Shown here: positions 57,501 through 64,000 of the stretch, one piece after another
Numbering within the stretch: position 1 is the stretch's first letter
How the letters are laid out: every line of letters begins with the position of its first letter
Source: Brachionus manjavacas
Taxonomy: Eukaryota; Rotifera; Eurotatoria; Ploima; Brachionidae
DNA: 64,000 nt
Direction: 5' to 3'
Assembly (NCBI GenBank): GCA_019054805.1
Contig: JAHQIY010000007.1
Location: forward strand, 3,415,501 to 3,479,500
Translations under genes and position numbers: made by a program
The notes under the pieces: generated by a model
The model's input: the letters and a program-made list of their open reading frames with translations, nothing else
Told to the model about the DNA's origin: nothing
Database searches by the model: none

Positions 57501-58166
57501 TGATGTCCACATCGTACTCATCTAAGTCTATTAAAAAGCTTGCTAATTTATTGTCTAAACTGCACCGCATGATTAATGTTCAAACGAATCAGCAAAGCCA
57601 AGAAAAAATGTCAGACAGTCAAATATTTAGCAGACAGATTAGACCCATAAGATCCATTTCACTTTCGAATATAGATAAATGTTTGAATAGGCGACAAAGC
57701 TGCTGTGCCGAACTAAAATGTTCCAAATGCTTTAAGGCTGTTTATTCAAGCAAAATAAATTATGAGCTCATTACTTTTTGTGATTATGTCATAGCTGATT
57801 TTTGTTTATTGATGTTTATTCTAAATTTAGTCTTTGTCTATAAATTGGATTCTTTGATCTCGGTCTAAACTTTAGCCAAAATTCTTAGAGGTAGTATTCA
57901 GTTTTTAATTTATGTTATTTTTATAGAACGATTTGTGTTGTGCTCATGATTTAATAGAAGCTAAAAATACGTCTAGAGTAGCAAGAACAGTTATTCTATT
58001 AGTAGGTTATAACCAATTCTTGCAGCAACAGCAGCAAATACATCAGCAAATTCATCAGGAAAGTCTAATCTACAACCAAAATGGCAGGCCAAACACTATT
58101 GGCAATATTATGAATCATTCGAACTCGATTCCATCTCAACACGCTCAGCAACAAACTGCTGTTTAA
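48517..58166 (+). CDS. LRCH: leucine-rich repeat and calponin homology domain protein (LRCH family), seven exons
   Basis: A cortical cytoskeleton-associated LRCH protein. Exons: 48517-48781, 52855-53132, 53190-53888, 53947-54416, 54482-54965, 57295-57372, 57927-58166; all phases agree, 837 residues. N-terminal leucine-rich repeats run over about residues 60-290 (LTEFPKELCLFDSLEKLTLY, LKYLDLNSNNLTYVPSCL, LEVLTINNNKLVSLPEEIG, LRALNVRRNLLVELPKEI), then the family's NPLEVPPAHVCTKGLLHI motif. A long Ser/Asn/Gln-rich linker with poly-Ser follows, then a C-terminal CH domain built from exons 5-7 (LPNCVDELGVALSDGVVLCH, PKLSLAKCRKNVENFI, TSRVARTVILLVG) and a Gln-rich tail. Intron 1 (4.07 kb) and intron 5 (2.33 kb) are swollen by transposons; the other introns are 57-65 nt apart from the last (554 nt), which holds a possible alternative terminal exon. 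Confidence 0.93.
48968..49166. repeat. near-perfect 72-bp inverted repeat (MITE-like) in LRCH intron 1
   Basis: Arms 48968-49039 and 49095-49166 are reverse complements with three mismatches in 72, all near the outer end; the loop is 55 nt. The high identity implies a recent insertion or active gene conversion. No coding potential. A transcript through it would form a long double-stranded hairpin. Confidence 0.8.
49530..50810. mobile_element. foldback DNA element A in LRCH intron 1 (approximate ends)
   Basis: The left arm (about 49550-49640) and right arm (about 50690-50800) are inverted copies sharing ACATTGAAAAAGTGCAAT and flanking sequence. The interior contains a non-coding-looking segment with AGAACGTTCGATTGATCATT (about 49880-49910). 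An inverted second copy (B) lies at 62560-63358. Element A is split by a hAT MITE at 50277-50522. The frame 49777-49980 spans it but shows no known domain. Confidence 0.65.
50277..50522. mobile_element. hAT-type MITE, copy 1 (246 bp)
   Basis: Begins CAGACAAGTC and ends TTCTG, flanked by the exact 8-bp duplication GAATTATG (50269-50276 and 50523-50530). Dense GACTT/AAGTC pentamers lie near both ends, and a core of about 150 bp is almost identical to copy 2. CAG...CTG ends with 8-bp duplications are typical of the hAT superfamily. Confidence 0.85.
50900..50996 (+). repeat. structured retroelement-like 3' tail with (AAT)n
   Basis: A GC-richer stretch in which ATCTGC pairs with GCAGAT and, inside, GTGGCT pairs with AGCCAC, followed directly by an AATAATAAT tail. 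The layout is like the LINE tails elsewhere in the window, but the primary sequence differs, so it is probably a related family. Located in LRCH intron 1. Confidence 0.5.
55542..55849. mobile_element. hAT-type MITE, copy 2 (308 bp)
   Basis: Terminal inverted repeats GACTTGTTTTTAAG (55544-55557) and CTTAAAAACAAGTC, 14 bp exact; ends C[T]G...CTG; exact 8-bp duplication CTATTTAC at 55534-55541 and 55850-55857. The core matches copy 1. Confidence 0.88.
56964..57194. mobile_element. hAT-type MITE, copy 3 (231 bp)
   Basis: Starts CAGAGTTGTTTAAAAG and ends CTTAAGTCTG, with exact 8-bp duplication TTATTTAT (56956-56963 and 57195-57202). It has the same AAGTC/GACTT-rich termini as copies 1 and 2 but a diverged core. 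Confidence 0.8.
57476..57868 (+). CDS. candidate alternative terminal exon of LRCH encoding a membrane anchor
   Basis: Lies inside the last LRCH intron (57373-57926). An acceptor AAAAAG at 57471-57475 opens a 130-residue frame in the same phase as exon 6, ending at a stop. It reads KEITTYTDLMSTSYSS at its start, has a Ser/Arg/Gln middle with a Cys cluster (SCCAELKCSKC), and ends with a hydrophobic span (YVIADFCLLMFILNLVFVY). Used instead of exon 7 it would replace the end of the CH domain with a transmembrane tail. Some vertebrate LRCH forms also end in a membrane segment. The frame is long for DNA this AT-rich, but splicing is unproven. Confidence 0.5.
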   Translation, partial: KEITTYTDLMSTSYSSKSIKKLANLLSKLHRMINVQTNQQSQEKMSDSQIFSRQIRPIRSISLSNIDKCLNRRQSCCAELKCSKCFKAVYSSKINYELITFCDYVIADFCLLMFILNLVFVYKLDSLISV

Positions 58167-58564
58167 CTCATTCTGAGACTTGAAGCCAACCAAGAACAGT
58201 TAAAAATTGTGTACCTAAAAAAATACATAGTCTATTAATTTAGTTAATTTTTTGTGTAACGTTATTTAAAATTAATTTCTCTATAACTGCATTTGTATTT
58301 ATTTGAAAAGTTGGACTTTTCAGTAGCGATCTAAATTTTTAGCTTAAAAATATATTTTATAATTAAAAATTTTGTTAGTTTCTTATTGATAGAGTATTGT
58401 TTAATTGCAAAGAAAATTATTTTTTCTTAAATAAAATTTTATATTATTGATATTTTAAATTTAATTTATTCTTTCAAAAAAACATGAAAATAACAATTTA
58501 CAAAGAATTAAGTATTTTAATTTAGAAAAAATAATTGCAATCACTAAGAAACTAAAGTGGTCAC
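58167..58564. other. LRCH 3' flank
   Basis: AT-rich 3' UTR and spacer with AATAAA-like signals (e.g. near 58430); no other feature seen up to the 9-bp repeat that marks the next transposon. Confidence 0.5.
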
Positions 58565-59237
58565 GGTGGACGGTTATTCTGACGTGTATAATTTTGCCGT
58601 CATTAATTTGACACGAATCGACCCTAAATCTTGACGCCTATAATTATGACTTTACTTAAAACTTAACTAGAATATTTTAGACGAAAAATTAATTAGACTA
58701 AATATAAACTTGACGAAAAATTATTTTATTAATTGATTAATGAAAAAAAAATTGAAATATATATATACAATTTAATAATCAATAAGTAAATTAGTAATCT
58801 ATAATTAAAGCTAAATTTCTTAGTTTTGACCTTCGGTTATTGGAGGATTAAGACCTGTTGTATAAACTCTAGCTTTACAGTCATTATGAGAATTACAACG
58901 CCAACTATGCTTATTAGTAGATTTAGCGACAAAATCTAACTTATGTTCATAATTTCGATAAATTAGAAGTTCTTTACCACGCTGAGAAAGACAGATGTCA
59001 AGTTTATCAAAAGATTTAATTAATTCTTCCATGTTGAAAAAAAAATAGAGAAAAAATAATTAAATTAGCCAAGTCACGTCGAGTGACGTTCAAATTAAAG
59101 TCAAGTTTATTTTAGTCAAATTAATACACGTCAAATTTTAACACGTCAAAAAATATTAAAGGCAAAACTAATTAGTCAAAAGTATGACGTCAAATTAATT
59201 GACGTCGAAAACATACAAGTTGATTCATTACACAACC
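58565..59237 (-). mobile_element. Mutator-like element (MULE) carrying a FLYWCH zinc-finger ORF, 673 bp
   Basis: Flanked by an exact 9-bp direct repeat AGTGGTCAC (58556-58564 and 59238-59246), as expected for Mutator-type insertion. The minus frame 59032-58820 (70 residues, ATG start) has the FLYWCH pattern: LSQRGKELLIYRNY, then HSWRCNSHNDCKARVYTTG. The final His pair of the finger is missing where the frame stops. Both ends are rich in TTGACG/CGTCAA motifs in opposite orientation, with degenerate long inverted repeats. FLYWCH domains are often joined to MULE transposases in animals; here no transposase remains, so it is non-autonomous. Confidence 0.72.
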
Positions 59238-59246
59238 AGTGGTCAC

Positions 59247-59685
59247 TTATCGACCAAATGTTTTTCTTTTACAATAAACTTGACAAAATTTGTAGCTAAA
59301 CTTATTTTATTAGAGTTGTTTTTATATAAAAAAAAAGATGTGAAATGATTTCTTTAGCATTTACTAATACTGCTTCATATAAATTCCCATCTATTTGACT
59401 TTGAAGGCCAAAGAAGTGGTAAAAACATTTTCATCAGACTTTGCAACAAATTTTATTTTGCTCTCTTTAAATTTTGATTTTGAATAGGAAAGATTCTGAA
59501 TACAACAAAGATGTCTTTTTTGAATCAAAATCATAGACTTTCAAAAAAAATAGTACCCTTAAATTTATCAATAATTTCGTTGCTAATAAAAGTGATTATA
59601 AAAGTGAACTTTGTAATTTTTTTCAAAAATATTTCAAATAAAAATTACAAAAATAATTTTTAAGAATGTCAATTAGCTCGTCCAC
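59247..59685. other. intergenic region
   Basis: AT-rich. A minus-strand patch at 59370-59460 (IDGNLYEAVLVNAKE) looks partly coding but is too short to assign. Nothing else is supported. Confidence 0.35.
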
Positions 59686-59717
59686 AAATTTAATTAAAAC
59701 AAAAACAAAATAAATAC

Positions 59718-60128
59718 TGTGATGAGGACATCACTGTTGATGTACTCGGTTCGCTGTGCAGTTGCATGCATTCGTCTGAATCAGTAGACGATTTGCATGT
59801 TGAGCGCAGACGAGACCGTGCATACACTCGTTCCCTGCACACTGACATGTGCTCGTCTTAATGAATAGGCGAGCCACAAGTTGTATGCATTTTGCGCTTA
59901 TTACGCTTGCGACATGATAATGTTGCTTGCGCATTATGCGGCTAGCAATTAATGCAATTTGCTAGATTTCATTAAGTATTTTTTAATATGTATTTTTATA
60001 TACATAATGTGATTTGTATTTCCGCCCAGTGTCCAGACTACGACGACAACCGGACCCGGTTTTCTTTTTAGATTAAATAAATAAATATTAGTGAACCTTA
60101 ATTATTCTCAGTTGTTCAATTCACTGCA
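59718..60128 (+). repeat. 5' long terminal repeat of a Ty3/gypsy retrotransposon
   Basis: Begins TGTGATGAGGACATCAC and ends ...CACTGCA, giving TG...CA termini, 411 bp. It is followed after TC by TGGCGACGAGG (60131-60141), a primer-binding-site-like sequence typical for this lineage. A run near 60070 (AAATAAATAAATA) may hold the polyadenylation signal. No 3' LTR is present in the block. Confidence 0.7.
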
Positions 60129-60130
60129 TC

Positions 60131-62230
60131 TGGCGACGAGGAAAATGTCAGCGACATAAGGTCAACTTGAGACCTTCATGGACGCGGCGGGCGACGCAGG
60201 CACGCTAGGACCGCATGGCTGGAGGGCTTCAAGCTCTATCTGGAAGCCAACGAGATTGATGGGGCAAGGGCAAAGTCCTTTTCAAGCTCCAGGTGGGCGA
60301 GCAGGCGAGGAAAATTTTCCACACGCTCGTGAAGCCGGAGAGCAAGTTTCCGACCTCAACCCCGACGGACACCAAGCATGACATACCCGAAAAGGACACG
60401 CTGCCCGAATGCTACGCACTCATGTCTAATTATTTTCGGAGGAAGAGGTCGAAATGGACAGAGTAGTGTGTGTTCCGTCGAGCGACAAAGCGCCAGGACG
60501 AGACGGTGGACCAGTGCGTCATGCGCCTTCGGGAACTCACCGCTCACTGCAAGTTCGGCGACGTCAATGACGTAGACCGCGAGATCCTGGGCCACCTGGT
60601 GCACACCACGGGTATCCGTCGCTTCGAGAGCAAGTGCTGCGAGGAGGGCGACGACTTGACACTCGTAAAGGCTCTCAATATTGCTCGCAACTGAGAGACC
60701 AACAGCGACAGCGTCGATGGCCTGACGAAGCTATCCACGAGAGAGCTCGAAGGGCGCGTACAAGCCCTGTTCTGCACGGACAGCGGCCAACCCACCCGCA
60801 ACGAGAAGCCCGACAGGAGCGCAGGAGGCAACCAGCGTCAGAGTGCACCATTCTCTGGAGCGAAGGAGAGCCAAGGCTCGTACAAGTGCCTGAACTTCTG
60901 AATCTTCAATGGTTCACCGAACGCATTCGTGTGCCTGGCTCCTGGCTTTGGCAGCAACGCTCCCCAGGGCGACAGCAGGTACGGCCAGATCGACGGCGAT
61001 GTCCAGCATCTGAGCGCACACTCGGCAGGGTATTCGAGTCTGGATGCGCGTGTGAGTGCGCAAGCTCCGCAGTCACAGTCGGAGTACGAGGAGTTTGCCG
61101 AATTCCTCCGGTATGAGAATGCCAGCAAGTACACGCTGATGAGCCTGGACGAATACTCGAGCAGCCGAGTAGAGGTCGATCTTGGCGGTTGCAAAATCGA
61201 GTTTGTCATCGACACGGGCAGCGCGTTCAACACGATCAGCCAGTACGCCTACAAGAAGCTGGAACGAGCGACGCCCTTGACACCGTTCACGACGCAGTGC
61301 TTTAGGTACAAGTCGAGACTGCCTATACCATTCCTGGGTAAGTTCGAAGCGGACTAGCATTCCGTGGGACGTGGGCAAGAGTCGTCGTTGTTGAGGGCGA
61401 GGCTGAGAACCTGCTCAGCAAGCGCACTTTTGTCGATCTGGGAGTGGTGAGCATCGCCAGGCCGATCGAATTTCTCAGCTGTTGACGGTCCCCGGAGGCC
61501 GAATCCTCCACCATCGAGCAGCACACCGTGGAATGGCTCGTAGCCAGATTCCCTGAACTTTTCAATGGAAAGCTTGGCTGCGCGAAGGACATCAGGATTA
61601 AGCTGGATGTCGACCAGAACGTTAGCCCCATGAGACAGCCGCAACGCCCGGTTGCGTTCCACCTGCGCGAGGCAGTAGGAAGAGAGCTGGACAAGCAGGT
61701 CGAGCAGGGCATTCTCAAGCCCGTCGACAGCAGCAGCGGACAGACCCCATGGGTCTCAAACCTAGTTGTGGTGCCCAAGGACAAGACGGCGCAAGCCAAC
61801 TGGTGGAACAAGCGTACGGAGTACACGTTCGGCTCACGTGTGACTCCAAGGCGCTCAACAAAGCGATCCGACGGATACGATTTCCGGGTAAAACGATTGA
61901 GGACCTCATCACGCAGGTCAACTACGCCACGGTCTTTCGAAGATAGATCTCATCAACGCATTTCATCAGTTCGCGTTAGACCAGGAGAGTCGGAACTACA
62001 CGACCATCACAACGCATCGAGGGCTGTATCGTTACAAGCGCCTGCACATGGGCATTTCGTGCGCATCCGAGGTGTTCATGGAGGGCCTTCTCAACATCCT
62101 GCTCGGATGGGAAGGTCAGGTGAACATTACCGAAGACATTCTGGCCTACGGGAAGTACCAGGCCGAGCATGACCGGAACCTTATGCGAGTGCTCAGGCGG
62201 CTTCAGGAGGCTGGACTCAAGGCTCATTAA
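60131..62230 (+). mobile_element. Ty3/gypsy retrotransposon internal region, GC-rich, broken and 3'-truncated
   Basis: Gag-like segments come first (GFKLYLEANEIDGARAKSLF near 60220; RQDETVDQCVMRLRELTAHC near 60490-60550), interrupted by stops. Then a retroviral-type aspartic protease with DTGS (61211-61222), then reverse transcriptase pieces in different frames: PVAFHLREAV (about 61650), VRLTCDSKALNKAI (about 61835), RYKRLHMGISCASEVF (about 62030) and, at the catalytic site, TED with Glu-Asp (62129-62137) in place of the usual Asp-Asp. Stops, at least one frameshift and the altered catalytic residue make it inactive. RNase H, integrase and the 3' LTR are missing: the sequence stops abruptly at 62229. 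Base composition and third-position G/C differ sharply from every host gene here. Confidence 0.82.
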
Positions 62231-62559
62231 AAAATTTAATTAAAATAAAAACAAAATAAATATATAACAAACTAATGTAATTAAAACAAAGGAATTTTTG
62301 ATTTATTTTAAATTAATTATTAGTTTTAATAAGAAAAATTAAATAAACTTAACATTTTGAAACTAAAGAAAAGAATGGAAAAATGTATTTGACGCATAAA
62401 AAAAGAAGATTAAATTATAAAAAAAAAAATTTTAGCGCATAATAATAAAAGTTAAGCAAAGGACTAATTTTAAAATTAAACATAAACAATATTAATTTAT
62501 TCCAAACTTAATTAATAAATACAAAAAAATATAAGGAAGATATGATATATTAAATTGTT

Positions 62560-63358
62560 TTAATTTTTATTTTCTTTGAATTTTAAAATTTATCTATTGC
62601 TTAAATCACATTGAAAAAGTGCAATGTTTCAAATATTCTTTTCAATCTGAAATAAAAAATTAATTTTAAGTTAATATCACAAGCATATTAATGCTTGAAA
62701 TTAAACTTTATAGTGAAATAGGACTTTTATTTGCTAAAAATCTAATTAACTCTAATCAGTAATTATCAACTTTTAATAAGATCAATTTCTCAAATTATAT
62801 TTTGATGACAAACGTCATAAGCAATGATTTTTATGTTATAATTTGCATAATTCTTATAACTTTTTTGATAAAAAAAAATTATCTATCAGTAGCCTTTTTT
62901 AAGCAAATGGAAATTTCAAAATTAGCTCAACTCTTTTGGATGTAAGCTAATTTTTCAAAATTGATTTTCTTTTTAAAATAATCTTATCTTTTTTTTTCTC
63001 TTACTTAACATCGCCTTCAAGGCTCTCAATGAAATAAATAAATAAAAATAAAACAACTAGAATCAAAAATGAGTTCTGCTTATTCAAAGTAATTATAAAA
63101 TGTAAAAAAAATTGAAAAAAAGAAAAAAATTTTTATTGAAAAATAAAAATATGAATCAATATAATTCTAAACTATTAAAAAGTAAAATAGATGATAACGA
63201 AGAGTAATAGGAAAATCATTTCGTTTTTTTTTATCTTGAAAAAATTATTTCTAGAATAAGACCTTGGAATAATTCCAGTTCTAAATGAGTGTCGTGATAA
63301 TATTTTGAATGAATGATCAATCGAACGTTCTCCATTTCTTATTTTAACAGATCCAGTT
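62560..63358. mobile_element. foldback DNA element B, inverted copy of the LRCH-intron element A
   Basis: In reverse complement it matches 49850-50800 over most of its length: AGAACGTTCGATTGATCATT, AAAAGAGTTGAGCTAATTTT, and TTGCTTATGACGTTTGTCAT (50550 region). It lacks the hAT MITE (intact site at 62846-62853) and carries an extra segment of about 70 bp at 62995-63060 that ends in AAAT repeats. It breaks at 63358, where the LINE tail begins. Confidence 0.7.
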
Positions 63359-63359
63359 A

Positions 63360-64000
63360 TTTATTTATTTATTTTAAAAAAAAGTTTAGGCAAAGCCTTG
63401 GCCGGTTGGAATGGAGGCTTAGTCCTTCCTTTCAGCCACTTGATAAAACTTTTAAAATAATTCTTTTTTTTTTTTTTTAATTAGAATTTTTGATGTATAG
63501 TGGATTCGATTGCTGATTGGAAGTAATCGAATGGAGGGATAGATTTTTTTTGATTGATTGGATTGTAGTTGGACAAGTCTTCTTGGATTTGCTGGTGAGT
63601 GAGTCGACTTAAAACGAATTTGTTAAATAATTTTGAGAATCTTTTTTCTAGCATTTCGATCTCGAGGTTTTTGTGTATATCGGTTATTCTAGTCCTTATT
63701 GGAAAGAATTTAATTGTGCGAAGAATACGATTTTAAAGTTTTTGGCAATCGGGCAGAACCCTTTGAGCGGTGTTTTTGATCGCGACAAACATAAAGTCAA
63801 ATTGAGACCTGATAAAACTTTTGAAGACAAGCAATGAAAGTGAGATTTTGTTTTTAATTTTTAAACTTTTGATTTTTCTAATTAAATTTGTTTTACTAAT
63901 AATTTTTTTTGAGATCGAATCGAAGTGTTTTTTGAAGCTTTTGAGTTTCGATAAGATGGCGTAGTGGTTTACTTCATCAAAAGCTTTTTCTAGGTCGAAG
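63360..64000 (-). mobile_element. non-LTR retrotransposon, internally deleted, runs off the right edge
   Basis: The minus frame from 64000 to the stop at 63481 reads FDLEKAFDEVNHYAILSKL (start of an RT palm motif), then jumps to post-RT sequence: LVFKSFIRSQFDF, LRTIKFFPIRTRITDIHKNL, LEKRFSKLFNKFV. The catalytic xADD region between them is absent, apparently by deletion. A 3' UTR with the small hairpin GGCAAAGCC-type pairing follows, and a tail of AAAT repeats at 63360-63375, which sits against the broken end of foldback element B. Confidence 0.72.

Larger units (their letters stand above)
59686..62262 (+). repeat. 31-nt direct repeat flanking the GC-rich retroelement block
   Basis: 59686-59716 and 62232-62262 are identical except for one base (C versus T at position 15); both contain AAAAACAAAATAAATA. 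The foreign block lies exactly between them. It is far longer than the 4-6 bp duplications of Ty3/gypsy integrases. Confidence 0.75.

Noticed and set aside
60356-62227. Many overlapping open frames on both strands in the GC-rich block
   Set aside because: GC-rich DNA has few stops by chance; only the plus-strand gag, protease and RT segments match a family. The rest are shadow frames.
1-64000. CRISPR arrays, bacterial operons or tRNA genes
   Set aside because: No regularly spaced repeats; gene structure is eukaryotic. I did not find a convincing tRNA cloverleaf with both A and B box sequences.

Overview
The window is AT-rich nuclear DNA (I judge roughly three quarters A+T) from an animal. 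The evidence is spliced genes of clearly metazoan type (KANSL1, PITHD1, ERAL1, TBL2, a reeler-domain protein, a rhodopsin-like GPCR, a phospholipase-B1-like GDSL lipase, SEC61G, LRCH), mostly with tiny introns of about 45-60 nt, and a rich mix of animal transposons. A small-intron, AT-rich lophotrochozoan such as a monogonont rotifer would fit. That placement is an inference; I could not compare it with any database.

Layout. 0-17.5 kb is gene-dense: the 3' end of KANSL1 (+); ERAL1 followed 132 nt later by PITHD1 (both -); a possible unidentified gene (-) near 7 kb; TBL2 (+); an unrecognised proline-rich, charged protein (+); a transposon island at 12.7-14.7 kb; then a reeler-domain gene (+) facing a GPCR gene (-). 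17.5-24.7 kb is almost empty, with one striking hairpin and a LINE tail. 24.7-26.3 kb holds a nine-exon lipase gene (-). 26.3-30 kb holds retroelement debris, then SEC61G (-). 30.2-48.5 kb is an 18 kb gene desert holding only transposon remnants and a few doubtful ORFs. 48.5-58.2 kb is one LRCH gene (+) whose two long introns are swollen by transposons. 58.5-64 kb is a transposon cluster: a FLYWCH/Mutator-like element, a GC-rich Ty3/gypsy fragment, a foldback element and a truncated LINE.

Gene structures were rebuilt by hand from GT-AG sites, reading-frame phase and family signatures. All the named genes splice with consistent phase, except one ERAL1 junction that is off by one base at a run of seven A.

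The genes are not functionally linked. They cover chromatin (KANSL1, NSL complex), mitochondrial ribosome assembly (ERAL1), the ER (SEC61G translocon, TBL2 membrane WD protein), secretion (lipase, reeler protein), signalling (GPCR) and cell cortex (LRCH). The most interesting material is the transposon biology: a LINE 3' tail that folds as a three-way junction with compensatory changes between copies; a hAT-type MITE family with exact 8-bp target duplications and an empty-site paralogue in the same window; a roughly 60-nt LRCH intron expanded to 2.3 kb by a Tc1/mariner element; a possible alternative membrane-anchored LRCH C-terminus; and the compositionally foreign gypsy block flanked by a 31-nt direct repeat.
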